Assembly: GCA_021791055.1 (NCBI GenBank)
Contig: JAJYXI010000028.1
Location: 46,908-110,907, forward strand
Direction: 5' to 3'
Length of the DNA: 64,000 nt
Source of the DNA: Nitrospirota bacterium
GTDB taxonomy: Bacteria; Nitrospirota; Thermodesulfovibrionia; Thermodesulfovibrionales; Dissulfurispiraceae
In this document: in pieces, positions 17,157 through 25,290 of the stretch
Layout: every line of letters starts with the position of its first letter
How positions within the stretch are numbered: the stretch's first letter is position 1
The notes under the pieces: generated by a model
Told to the model about the DNA's origin: nothing
The model's input: only the letters and a program-made list of their open reading frames with translations
Databases searched by the model: none
Program-made: the position numbers and the translations under genes

Positions 17157-17196
17157 AATCCTCGGAGACTTTAAAAGGAAAGCTCTGGGGATTTTT
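17157..17196 (+). promoter_or_regulatory. Terminator-like hairpin in the RRM gene leader (possible attenuator)
   Basis: AATCCTCGGAG can pair fully (two G-U wobbles) with CTCTGGGGATT and is followed by TTTTTCATTT, all before the RBS of the RRM gene. That is the layout of a conditional terminator or a temperature-responsive leader. Autoregulation by the RRM protein is speculation. Confidence 0.45.
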
Positions 17197-17220
17197 CATT
17201 TCATCGAAAGGAGAAAAACT

Positions 17221-17550
17221 ATGGGAAAAAAAATTTATGTAGGGAACATTTCGTTCAAGGCAACAGAGGCTGACCTCAGGGAACTCTTCTCAAAACATGG
17301 AGAGGTGGAGTCTGTCAACTTAATAACTGACCCGCACACAGGACGGACTAAAGGTTTTGGCTTTGTTGAGATGTCATCAGAAGAGGATGCACAGAAGGCA
17401 ATAGCATCCCTTAACGGCTTCATATTTATGGAAAGGACACTTTCTGTTGCTGAAGCAAAGCCGCAGCAGCCGAGAGAAAGGCGCGGTGGTTTTGAAAAAA
17501 GGAGAGGTGGTTTTGGCGGAGGCAGAGGTCCGGGAAGGGGAAGGAGATAA
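17221..17550 (+). CDS. RRM-type RNA-binding protein
   Basis: A 109-residue bacterial RNA-recognition-motif protein. RNP2 is IYVGNI (residues 5-10), RNP1 is KGFGFVEM, and the C-terminus is an Arg/Gly-rich tail (RRGGFEKRRGGFGGGRGPGRGRR), as in cyanobacterial Rbp and other small bacterial RRM proteins. Such proteins bind RNA and are often cold-induced. RBS AAAGGAG precedes the ATG. It is followed closely by rpsU (6-bp gap), the same pairing seen in several phyla. Confidence 0.92.
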   Translation: MGKKIYVGNISFKATEADLRELFSKHGEVESVNLITDPHTGRTKGFGFVEMSSEEDAQKAIASLNGFIFMERTLSVAEAKPQQPRERRGGFEKRRGGFGGGRGPGRGRR

Positions 17551-17556
17551 ACTATT

Positions 17557-17751
17557 TTGGATATAAAAGTCTATGGTAATGATATCGAAAAAGCACTAAA
17601 GGCACTAAAACGCCAGCTCCAGAAAGAAGGACTTTTTAAGGAAATTAAAAAAAGAAGTTTCTATGAGAAGCCTTCTGAAAAAGAGAAACGGAAACAAAGA
17701 GAGGCAAGAAAAAAGAGGATAAAGGCCCTGAGATTCAGGCAACCACACTAA
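17557..17751 (+). CDS. rpsU: Ribosomal protein S21
   Basis: A 64-residue S21 protein with the basic C-terminus (RKQREARKKRIKALRFRQ) and the FYEKPSEK core. It starts with TTG, with AAGGAG upstream inside the end of the RRM gene; no ATG is available in a sensible place. Co-transcribed with the RRM gene, it should respond to the same leader signals. Confidence 0.9.
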   Translation: MDIKVYGNDIEKALKALKRQLQKEGLFKEIKKRSFYEKPSEKEKRKQREARKKRIKALRFRQPH

Positions 17752-17773
17752 AGAATTAAGATCAATCCTGTAT

Positions 17774-17853
17774 AATTCCAAAATCCAGCGATAAGCATGA
17801 CTGATATTTGCTCACGCCCTCAAGCAAATCCTGCTTATCACTGATTTGGAATT
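17774..17853. repeat. Structured palindrome downstream of rpsU
   Basis: Outer arms AATTCCAAA...GATAAGCA (17774-17797) and TGCTTATCACTGATTTGGAATT (17832-17853, quoted in part as TGCTTATC...GGAATT) enclose an inner hairpin ATTTGCT (17806-17812)/AGCAAAT (17823-17829). The cruciform-like fold covers 80 bp of the 158-bp gap between rpsU and glcD. It could be a 3'-end structure or terminator of rpsU, a repeat element, or a small RNA. Nothing else is evident in the gap except the glcD promoter. Confidence 0.6.
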
Positions 17854-17874
17854 GCTTTTCGTCCTGTCTTAAAA

Positions 17875-17904
17875 TTTACAGAACAGCAGAACAATTAGTA
17901 TAAT
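17875..17904 (+). promoter_or_regulatory. Leaderless-type promoter of glcD
   Basis: TTTACA (17875-17880), 18 bp, TATAAT (17899-17904), with only five bases between the -10 box and the ATG at 17910 and no Shine-Dalgarno. Transcription should begin at or next to the start codon. Confidence 0.6.
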
Positions 17905-17909
17905 CTTAT

Positions 17910-19265
17910 ATGAAAAATCCCCCGCTTTCCGGCATAGAAATCTCCACAGAAAAAGAAGACCTTATATGCTACAGCTTTGACGCCTCAAACGCAGAGGCAA
18001 CAATGCCGCAGGCAGTTGCATGGCCGAGAAATGCCGAAGAAGTCGTCAAGATAATCAAATATGCAAGCGAAAACGCTTTCTCTGTTGTTCCGAGGGGCGC
18101 AGGAACCGGCATGGCAGGAGCATCCGTTCCAGCAGGCACCAACTGCATAGTCCTGAGCTTTGAAAAGATGAGGAAGATTCTCGATATTGATACAAAAAAC
18201 ATGACTGTAACAGTAGAGCCCGGCATTGTAAATGGCAAGCTCCAGAAAGAACTGGAATACCTCGGCTATTTTTATCCACCCGACCCTGCGAGCCTTTCTG
18301 TCTGCACCATCGGGGGCAATGTGGCAACAAATGCAGGAGGGCCAAGGGCGGTAAAATACGGTGTTACACGGGATTATGTGATGGGAATCGAGGCAGCGCT
18401 TCCGGATGGAAGCATGATACATACAGGCGGCAGGACCTATAAAAAAGCTGTGGGCTACGATTTGAAAAATCTCCTCATAGGCTCTGAAGGTACCCTCGCC
18501 CTATCCACAAGGATAAGACTGAAGATGCTCCCCCTTCCTGAGGATATAATGACGCTTCTTGTTCTTTTCAAAAATATAGAGGCTTCGGGGACGGCGGTGT
18601 CAAAGATCATCTCATCAAAGATAATTCCGAGGACAATGGAATTTATGGACAGGCTTGCCATAGAGGCTATAGAGAATTACAAGCCAACAGGGCTTCCCAC
18701 CGATGTTGAGGCGATCCTTCTCGTAGAACTCGATGGATACCCTGCAACAATCAAAAAAGAGGCAGAGAGAATAGTTGACATCTGCAATACACTCGGTGGA
18801 GAGGCCATAGTTGCAGAGGACGACATGGCACGGGAAAGGCTCTGGGAGGCAAGGAGGTCTATATCCCCTGCCCTTTATCACATAAAGCCCTCAAAGATTA
18901 ATGAGGACATTGTTGTGCCGAGGGATAAGATCCCAACAATCCTCATGGATTTGAGAAGGCTTTCTGAAGAAAGCGGTATAAGCATTATAAGCTTCGGCCA
19001 TGCAGGCGATGGAAACATCCATGTGAATGTAATGGTAGATAAGAATAATAAAGAGGAATACGCAAAGGGAATGGAGATTGTAAAGAGGATTTTCGAGATA
19101 ACACTAAAGCTCGGCGGCTCGATTTCAGGAGAGCACGGAATAGGCATTACAAAAGCGCCTTACATAGGCATGGAGATAAAAGAAAAAGAGCTCGGATTAA
19201 TGAAGGGGATTAAAGGGATATTTGATCCAAAGGGAATAATGAATCCGGGAAAGATATTCGGGTAA
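17910..19265 (+). CDS. glcD: FAD-linked oxidase, GlcD/D-lactate dehydrogenase type
   Basis: A 451-residue flavoprotein of the VAO/PCMH family. FAD-binding motifs PRGAGTGMAGASVP, PDPASLSVCTIGGNVATNAGGPRAVKYG and the C-terminal FGHAGDGNIHVNV and SGEHGIG are all present. It oxidises a 2-hydroxy acid such as glycolate or D-lactate; the substrate cannot be fixed from sequence alone. The iron-sulfur partner (GlcF) is not adjacent. It starts a gene string running glcD-moxR-DUF58 with 2-bp spacing to moxR, although no functional link with those genes is known. Confidence 0.88.
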   Translation: MKNPPLSGIEISTEKEDLICYSFDASNAEATMPQAVAWPRNAEEVVKIIKYASENAFSVVPRGAGTGMAGASVPAGTNCIVLSFEKMRKILDIDTKNMTVTVEPGIVNGKLQKELEYLGYFYPPDPASLSVCTIGGNVATNAGGPRAVKYGVTRDYVMGIEAALPDGSMIHTGGRTYKKAVGYDLKNLLIGSEGTLALSTRIRLKMLPLPEDIMTLLVLFKNIEASGTAVSKIISSKIIPRTMEFMDRLAIEAIENYKPTGLPTDVEAILLVELDGYPATIKKEAERIVDICNTLGGEAIVAEDDMARERLWEARRSISPALYHIKPSKINEDIVVPRDKIPTILMDLRRLSEESGISIISFGHAGDGNIHVNVMVDKNNKEEYAKGMEIVKRIFEITLKLGGSISGEHGIGITKAPYIGMEIKEKELGLMKGIKGIFDPKGIMNPGKIFG

Positions 19266-19267
19266 GT

Positions 19268-20200
19268 ATGGAAATCAGAAGCGACAGGATTGATTACATA
19301 ATAGAGTCTTTATCAAAATACCTTCAGGGGAAATTGAGGGCATTAAGGCTTTCTTTGGCAGCCTTTTTTTCAAAAGGACATCTCCTGATAGAAGATCTGC
19401 CGGGACTTGGCAAGACGACACTTGCCATCGGTATTGCAAAGGCACTCGGCCTCAGCTTCGGCAGGATTCAGTGCACCAGCGATTTATTGCCCACAGATAT
19501 TACGGGTTTGTCTATATATAACAAAAGCACAGGCGAGTTTGAGTTTCATGCCGGACCGATTTTCAATAACATTGTCCTTGTTGACGAGATAAACAGGGCA
19601 ACGCCAAAAACCCAGAGTGCCCTGCTCGAGGCAATGGGAGAAGAGCAGGTCACCATAGAAGGAAGAACATACAAGCTCCCAAAGCCCTTCTTTGTTATAG
19701 CAACACAGAACCCTGTGGAGCATTTCGGGACATTCCCTTTGCCGGAATCGCAGCTCGACAGGTTCATAATGAAGATAAGCATCGGGTATCCTTCGAGCGA
19801 TTCGGAAAGGGAGATATTGCGTGGAGGAAGCAAAAGGGAAGAGCTATACTCCATCGAACCCATAATGAATAGAGATGAGGTCTTGCAGATCCATGAAGAC
19901 ATAAGGGGCAATACATACATCTCCGACAGGATACTGGATTACGCACTGAAAATAATCGAGGCAACAAGGAGCAGCAAGTATCTCAATGCAGGGCTTTCGA
20001 CAAGAGGAGCATTGGCGCTGACATATACTGCAAAGACAAATGCGTATTTCCATGGAAGGGATTTTGTAATACCCGAGGACATAAAGGAGCTTGCCGAATA
20101 CACGATACCTCACAGGGTTATGTTTAAAGAAGAGTATGAAAACCTTAACAAGAAGGAGATTATAAAATCTTTAATAGAAGAGATAGAAGTCCCGGCGTAA
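19268..20200 (+). CDS. MoxR-type AAA+ ATPase
   Basis: A 310-residue AAA+ ATPase of the MoxR family: Walker A GLGKTTLA, Walker B IVLVDEINRA, sensor ATQNPVEHFGTFPLPESQLDRF. MoxR proteins are chaperone-like factors encoded beside DUF58 and transglutaminase genes, as here. It starts 2 bp after glcD, and its stop overlaps the region that encodes the N-terminus of the DUF58 protein. Confidence 0.93.
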   Translation: MEIRSDRIDYIIESLSKYLQGKLRALRLSLAAFFSKGHLLIEDLPGLGKTTLAIGIAKALGLSFGRIQCTSDLLPTDITGLSIYNKSTGEFEFHAGPIFNNIVLVDEINRATPKTQSALLEAMGEEQVTIEGRTYKLPKPFFVIATQNPVEHFGTFPLPESQLDRFIMKISIGYPSSDSEREILRGGSKREELYSIEPIMNRDEVLQIHEDIRGNTYISDRILDYALKIIEATRSSKYLNAGLSTRGALALTYTAKTNAYFHGRDFVIPEDIKELAEYTIPHRVMFKEEYENLNKKEIIKSLIEEIEVPA

Positions 20201-21102
20201 TTAAAATCACGAAGACCGGCTATATATACATAGCATTAACCTTATTTTTAGGCTTTTCAGCAGTAAACACAGGAAACAATCTCGTCTACCTCATAGTCTC
20301 AGCACTGCTCAGCTTTATGGGCATATCGGGGTTCTTTGGCAAAAGAAACTTATCAAAGATTGATATAGAAGTGGAGTATCCGCAGGAGATTTACGCCAAT
20401 AAAGAATTCCCGCTGAAGATAAACCTTAAAAACAAAAGGGGCTTTCTTCCCGTGTTTCTGATGAAGGTAAAAATAAGGGGACAGTCCCTCTCAGAAAAAG
20501 GGACTGCCACCTTGGATCAATATGAACCCCTTTTCCCTTTTATCGATAAAAAGAGCGGTTCTGTTAAATATATGAACATCTCCTTTAAAGAAAGGGGGAG
20601 ATATAAAATAGAAAGCGTCCATATATGCTCTGTATTTCCCTTTAATTTTTTCATAAGATGCAAGCGGCTTAATAAGTCTTTCGAATTTATTGTTTTCCCT
20701 GAGCCCAAAAGGTGCGAGCTCCTGAGCAGTTTTGAAAAGGAAAGGATATCAAAGGGAGAAAGGCATCTGGATAAGGCAGGATACGAATCAGAGATACTAT
20801 CAATCAGGGAGTATATTCATGGAGACCCTTTCAAATATATCAACTGGAAGGCGACTGCAAAAACAGGAGAACTCAAGACAAAGGAGCTTTCATCCCTCGC
20901 ATTTCAGCCCATTGTAATCGATTTTGAAAAGAGTACTGTAAGGAATATGGAAGAGAGGATTTCGTGCATCACATATACAATCTTGCAATTATTAAAAAAG
21001 AACATACCTGTGGGATTAAAGATAGGAGATAAATTCTATAGGCCTGATGTTTCAAATGCCCATAAAATATCTATTTTAAAGGAACTGGCGTTGTATGGCT
21101 GA
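20200..21102 (+). CDS. DUF58 membrane protein (MoxR partner), start unclear
   Basis: Track ORF 20317-21102 (261 residues) lacks the family N-terminus. The same open frame continues upstream and encodes TKTGYIYIALTLFLGFSAVNTGNNLVYL, the hallmark two-helix DUF58 start, back to about 20200. No ATG, GTG or TTG lies between the upstream stop (20146) and 20317. The start must therefore be a rare codon (ATC at 20167 has AAGGAG nine bases upstream; ATT at 20200 overlaps the moxR stop), or expression depends on frameshifting from moxR. The C-terminal part has the DUF58 core SIREYIHGDPFKYINWKATAK. Boundaries at the 5' end are inference. Confidence 0.75.
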   Translation: MKITKTGYIYIALTLFLGFSAVNTGNNLVYLIVSALLSFMGISGFFGKRNLSKIDIEVEYPQEIYANKEFPLKINLKNKRGFLPVFLMKVKIRGQSLSEKGTATLDQYEPLFPFIDKKSGSVKYMNISFKERGRYKIESVHICSVFPFNFFIRCKRLNKSFEFIVFPEPKRCELLSSFEKERISKGERHLDKAGYESEILSIREYIHGDPFKYINWKATAKTGELKTKELSSLAFQPIVIDFEKSTVRNMEERISCITYTILQLLKKNIPVGLKIGDKFYRPDVSNAHKISILKELALYG

Positions 21103-21105
21103 AAT

Positions 21106-21308
21106 CTGAGTTTAGCGATTTATATGTCAGGCACTGCTCAAAGACTTTAAAAAGTGTTGGTTTAAGTGTATATGAGAGATAATAAATACATAATCCATCA
21201 AGTATCCAATGTAGTAGATGACGGATACAAGATAAATGTTTTTACAAGTGCGTGGTTTAAAGTCTTTTCGCAGCACCTGACATATATTTATGGCTAAAAA
21301 TCGCTCAG
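21106..21308. mobile_element. MITE-like inverted-repeat element between DUF58 and transglutaminase genes
   Basis: Left arm ATATGTCAGGCACTGCTCAA...GACTTTAAA (about 21122-21151) and right arm TTTAAAGTCTTTTCGCAGCACC...GACATAT (about 21256-21285) are inverted copies around about 100 bp. TATGGCT occurs on both sides (21094-21100 and 21289-21295) and may be a target duplication. No transposase is encoded. The element fills the 187-bp gap between two genes that are normally adjacent or overlapping, and its right edge supplies the transglutaminase start codon. Confidence 0.55.
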
Positions 21309-23263
21309 TTTGGGTAAAAATTGAATATATCGTAAAGATAATAACGTACATTATCGGACTTATAGGATTTCTATCTGTCTTTAAACACATAAGCTTCATC
21401 TATTCCGCTATTTTCATAGCCCTCTATTTCGCAGCCGTTTATTTTGACTACAAAAAGAGCTTCCACATGCCGAGGTGGTTTTTAAACTTAACGGCGCTGG
21501 CAGTAATATTGCTCTCATTCTTCAGATTAAGCCTCGACAACCTCGTTGTCCCTGCAGTGGAGGGACTATTAATACTCCTGAGCATCAAATTCTTAGAAGA
21601 AAAACGATTCAGGGACTATATGCAAATTTATCTCATATCCCTGTTTCTGCTTTCGGGCTCTGCCCTGCTCACAATAGACATAGAATTCTCTATCTATTTT
21701 CTAATCATGATTTTCCTGCTAACAGTATCCATAGTGCTGCTCACATACTACTCACAGGAACCTGATTTAGAGTTACCCAAAACCACTATACTGAAGATAG
21801 TATTGAAATCGCTGCTCATACCCTTAATATCCATACCGATGACTCTGTTTCTCTTTATAATACTGCCGAGGACAAGCTATCCGTTCTTTAACTTCCTCAA
21901 CAGGGCAGAAAAGGCAAAGACAGGATTTACAGACAATGTAAGGCTCGGTGCTGTCTCCGGAATTCAGGAGGATGCAACCGCCATATTCAGGGCGCATATG
22001 GAAAAGATTGACGAAAGGCATCTTTACTGGCGGGGCATTATCCTTGACCATTTTGACGGCACATCGTGGAAGGGCACAGAGGGTAACCCCTCTAAATCCC
22101 CCCTTAATAAGGGGGGACAAAGGGGGGTTATGAGTAATGAAATGGGTCTGAAGGGGGAAAAGGTGAAACAAACAATATATATGGAGCCTTATGAAAACAG
22201 GTATCTCTTTGCCCTCGATAAGCCCTACTTAATAACACTAAAGGATATAAAAAAATATGGTGATTTGACATTCTCTTTACCTAAAGAGGTGGATAAAAGG
22301 ATAAGATATGATGCTGTATCCATACTGTCTGATGTAATCTTTGAAGAGGGTATAGATAAAAATAAATACTTACAACTTCCTGAAAACATATCGCCCGAAA
22401 TAATAGCTTTGGTAAAAGGACTGACTTCCGGAAAGGAGAGGGAAGAGACTGTAAAATCCATTCTCACCTTTTTAAAGGGAGGGAATTACAAGTATTCCCT
22501 CGAAAACCTTCCGGTATCCAGAACTCCTCTTGATGACTTTCTTTTTAAACATAAACGCGGAAACTGCGAGTACTTTGCATCGGCAATGACTGTCATGCTG
22601 AGGATTGCTGATATTCCGGCAAGGCTTGTAGGCGGCTACAGGGGAGGATACTACAATGAAATCGGGAAATATTATCTTGTCCCCCAGAAAAATGCGCATG
22701 TATGGGTTGAGGCGTATATTGATAAGGGGTGGATACGGTTAGACCCGACACCTGCATCAATAGAGGGTTTTGTATCGCATAGAAGGGATATGCTCTTTAA
22801 GATAAGGCTCGCCCTGGATACCATCAATTATTACTGGAACGCCTTTGTAATAAGTTATGACTTTGAAAAACAGATATCCCTGTTCCATAAAATACAGTCG
22901 GGCATAAAAAAGCCGCCATATTTAAAGGAGATTAAATTATCCATAAATAAAGAGAAGCTCATCAAATATCTTGTTGTTTCTATTGTTTTATCTGCAACTG
23001 TATTCACTCTTTATGTTCTCGCTTTTGGCAGGAAATCTGAAGAAGAAAGACTGATTGCACTATTTCTGAAAAGGATGGAAAGGCACGGCTATACAAAAGG
23101 GAAATCCCGGGGGCTTGAGGAGTTTGTAGCAGAAATCAGGGAAGACGATCTTAAGCATGAGACATACAGGTTTGTAAAAGAGTTCGAGGAAAATTTCTAT
23201 AAAGACAGAAGGCTTACAAAAGAAGACGCTAAGAAATTGAAAAATATAATCAAAGGCATCTGA
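21290..23263 (+). CDS. Transglutaminase-like membrane protein (TgpA type)
   Basis: A 657-residue protein with about six N-terminal transmembrane helices, a periplasmic transglutaminase domain (catalytic Cys in RGNCEYFASAM, His in KNAHVWVEAY, Asp in WIRLDPTPAS), one more membrane helix and a cytoplasmic DUF4129-like tail. It completes the moxR-DUF58-tgl module, thought to act on envelope proteins or peptides. Residues MAKNRS at the start come from the end of the inverted-repeat element. An insert NPSKSPLNKGGQRGV (family A repeat) lies before the catalytic core. No clear RBS precedes the ATG. Confidence 0.88.
   Translation: MAKNRSVWVKIEYIVKIITYIIGLIGFLSVFKHISFIYSAIFIALYFAAVYFDYKKSFHMPRWFLNLTALAVILLSFFRLSLDNLVVPAVEGLLILLSIKFLEEKRFRDYMQIYLISLFLLSGSALLTIDIEFSIYFLIMIFLLTVSIVLLTYYSQEPDLELPKTTILKIVLKSLLIPLISIPMTLFLFIILPRTSYPFFNFLNRAEKAKTGFTDNVRLGAVSGIQEDATAIFRAHMEKIDERHLYWRGIILDHFDGTSWKGTEGNPSKSPLNKGGQRGVMSNEMGLKGEKVKQTIYMEPYENRYLFALDKPYLITLKDIKKYGDLTFSLPKEVDKRIRYDAVSILSDVIFEEGIDKNKYLQLPENISPEIIALVKGLTSGKEREETVKSILTFLKGGNYKYSLENLPVSRTPLDDFLFKHKRGNCEYFASAMTVMLRIADIPARLVGGYRGGYYNEIGKYYLVPQKNAHVWVEAYIDKGWIRLDPTPASIEGFVSHRRDMLFKIRLALDTINYYWNAFVISYDFEKQISLFHKIQSGIKKPPYLKEIKLSINKEKLIKYLVVSIVLSATVFTLYVLAFGRKSEEERLIALFLKRMERHGYTKGKSRGLEEFVAEIREDDLKHETYRFVKEFEENFYKDRRLTKEDAKKLKNIIKGI
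22085..22129. repeat. Palindromic element family A, copy 4 (in transglutaminase gene)
   Basis: AACCCCTCTAAATCCCCCCTT-AAT-AAGGGGGGAC... palindrome encoding NPSKSPLNKGGQRGV in the periplasmic part between the membrane helices and the catalytic domain. Confidence 0.85.
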
Positions 23264-23267
23264 GCTC

Positions 23268-23840
23268 TTGACATCTATTGGTGTAAATGCAAAAATGAGT
23301 AAAGATATGATAGACAAAAGGTTTGAACAGAAATTTATTATAAGATTTGCGGGTATCATACTGGCAGGTTTGGGGATAATCTTCCTGATTCTTTTCCTCG
23401 CAATTCCACGGCCCGACATCAAGGATTATACGAGGATCTCCCAGGCATTTATAGAAGCCGATGATACCCTCTCAAGCATTATCGGCATTGCCGTAGCAAT
23501 AGATGCCATTGTAATATCCGCAATAGTCGTCCTGACCGCTGTTCTCGCATCACACAAAATAGCAGGACCTCTGTACAGGTTTCAAAAAGTCCTCCATGAG
23601 GTCATGACTGAGAGAAAGGCAAAACATATACAACTCAGAAAAGGCGATCAGGCTGTGGATACTGCAAGAAGCCTTAGTTTCATGATAGAAGGTCTCAAAG
23701 GAAATTTTGATGCCATTAAATGTGCTTACGAGGAATTTGAAGAGGCAAAAAAAGGATTTGATAACACACCGGAGTCGCTGAAAAACCTGAAGGAAAAGGT
23801 GGAAACCCTTGGCAAGGCTATCGAAAAGTTCAGTCTTTAG
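23268..23840 (+). CDS. HAMP-type membrane protein without output domain
   Basis: A 190-residue protein with two transmembrane helices (about residues 28-48 and 72-96), a short outer loop between them, then a HAMP-like segment starting SHKIAGPLYRFQKVLHEV and a coiled-coil end. No kinase, cyclase or chemotaxis signalling domain follows. Start is TTG at 23268 in the track; an ATG at 23295 (MSKDMIDKRF) is a credible alternative. It lies 4 bp after the transglutaminase gene and immediately before the multihaem cytochrome gene. Confidence 0.65.
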   Translation: MTSIGVNAKMSKDMIDKRFEQKFIIRFAGIILAGLGIIFLILFLAIPRPDIKDYTRISQAFIEADDTLSSIIGIAVAIDAIVISAIVVLTAVLASHKIAGPLYRFQKVLHEVMTERKAKHIQLRKGDQAVDTARSLSFMIEGLKGNFDAIKCAYEEFEEAKKGFDNTPESLKNLKEKVETLGKAIEKFSL

Positions 23841-23865
23841 AAGCCTTAGAAAGGGCATTTATAAT

Positions 23866-24621
23866 GTGAGGCCTTTGAAATGGCTCTTAATGTCGCTCAT
23901 TATTTTAGTTCCATTACTGTCAGCAGCAAAAAAACAGACTCACGACTTCGAGGGTAAATGTTCATCCTGCCATCTTTCGCTTGCAGAGGGTAAAAAGATT
24001 TTTGTAAGAGAGATAGATTTTTTGTGCAGCGGCTGTCACAAAGAGCCAGCTATATCGCACCCATCAGGCATAAAGCCATCCATGCCCATACCGGATAAAT
24101 TCCCTCTCGACTGGGCAGGCAGACTCACATGTTCGACATGCCACGATATCCATGGCAATAATGCTGATCTCCTGAGAGTCGAAAAGCCGGGCAGGGCATT
24201 CTGTCACGCATGTCATAAAGGGCTTATGGAAAAACATGGCGGCACAGACCAGCCTGTGCATTCAGGCAGGTCTGTAAATACCATGGGCTTTGAAGTCATA
24301 GACCCGTCAACTCCGATGGATAAACTGTCCAAAGAATGCATGGGATGTCACGACAGTATTCTTGGAAGCGCAGCAGATACAAGAATAGGTTCCGGCATAT
24401 GGAACCACGGTAACGGTGTTTCTCACCCGATAGGTACCGATTATATGAAGGCATACAGAAAAGGGCGTCTGAAACATCCTTCCAGTATAAACCCTGCCAT
24501 AAGGCTGTTTAACGGGAGGCTCGGCTGCGGCTCGTGTCATAACATGTACTCCAGGGAAAAGAAACATCTCGTAACAAGCAACAAGGGCAGCGCGCTGTGC
24601 CTATCATGCCATATTGTGTGA
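23866..24621 (+). CDS. Periplasmic heptahaem cytochrome c
   Basis: A 251-residue exported cytochrome with seven CXXCH sites (CSSCH, CSGCH, CSTCH, CHACH, CMGCH, CGSCH, CLSCH), several in the doubled-CXXCH arrangement of c3-like/NrfB-like proteins. The GTG at 23866 was chosen because it yields a clean signal peptide MRPLKWLLMSLIILVPLLSAA and has AAAGG upstream; the track start (TTG 23809) overlaps the previous gene and spoils the signal. It sits between two HAMP-type membrane proteins. Likely an electron-transfer protein; redox partner unknown. Confidence 0.85.
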   Translation: MRPLKWLLMSLIILVPLLSAAKKQTHDFEGKCSSCHLSLAEGKKIFVREIDFLCSGCHKEPAISHPSGIKPSMPIPDKFPLDWAGRLTCSTCHDIHGNNADLLRVEKPGRAFCHACHKGLMEKHGGTDQPVHSGRSVNTMGFEVIDPSTPMDKLSKECMGCHDSILGSAADTRIGSGIWNHGNGVSHPIGTDYMKAYRKGRLKHPSSINPAIRLFNGRLGCGSCHNMYSREKKHLVTSNKGSALCLSCHIV

Positions 24622-24630
24622 GGAGGAGAT

Positions 24631-25194
24631 TTGAATAAGAGAAAACACTATTTCATCAACCGGGGATTCCAGGGAAGGTTTATACTCTGCTTCCTGATAT
24701 ACGGCTTATTTGTCACCCTGAGCACATCTATTTTAATCTGGCATTTTTCAGCAGCGAATTTTGACAAGTTTGTTTACAGGTCTCATATCCTGCCGATAAC
24801 CCCATGGGAAGCGATTTTGCCAGTAATGATAAAGACCATTGTCGTCTCCTCTGCAGTACTGGTTATTTCTGCATATCTGCTCGCTAATTTCATATTTAAA
24901 AAAATCTCCGGAGAACTCAGGCGCTTAAATGATGCCATGGAAAATATCGGCAAAGGCAATCTCACCGTAACGATACCCGGAAACAACATAAAGGAAATCA
25001 ATGAAGCCCTGCAGATGTTTATTGAAAAAACAAGAGAGGATGTAACTTCATTAAAGGTTATCCAGAAAGAGATGAAACACCTCGTTGATAGGGCAGGAGA
25101 CGCTCAAGATAAAGAAACCGCTTCTAAGGCTATGGAGAACATAAGCAAAAAATTTATAGAAAACCTGTCTGCCTGCCGGATTAAAGTGGAATAA
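24631..25194 (+). CDS. Second HAMP-type membrane protein without output domain
   Basis: A 187-residue protein with two transmembrane helices (about residues 16-36 and 66-90), a 30-residue periplasmic loop, then a HAMP domain (LRRLNDAMENIGKGNLTVTIPGN) and a helical tail. No signalling output domain is present. TTG start with a strong AGGAGGAGA upstream, 9 bp after the cytochrome stop. It resembles the protein encoded on the other side of the cytochrome in architecture but not closely in sequence. Confidence 0.7.
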   Translation: MNKRKHYFINRGFQGRFILCFLIYGLFVTLSTSILIWHFSAANFDKFVYRSHILPITPWEAILPVMIKTIVVSSAVLVISAYLLANFIFKKISGELRRLNDAMENIGKGNLTVTIPGNNIKEINEALQMFIEKTREDVTSLKVIQKEMKHLVDRAGDAQDKETASKAMENISKKFIENLSACRIKVE

Positions 25195-25290
25195 AGCAAT
25201 CCTTTCAATCAGCTCTCGACTGATTTGTTCAGGGTCATTGTGTTAAAATAACAGACCAGAATAATTAATGACAAGAGAGGTACAGTCTTT

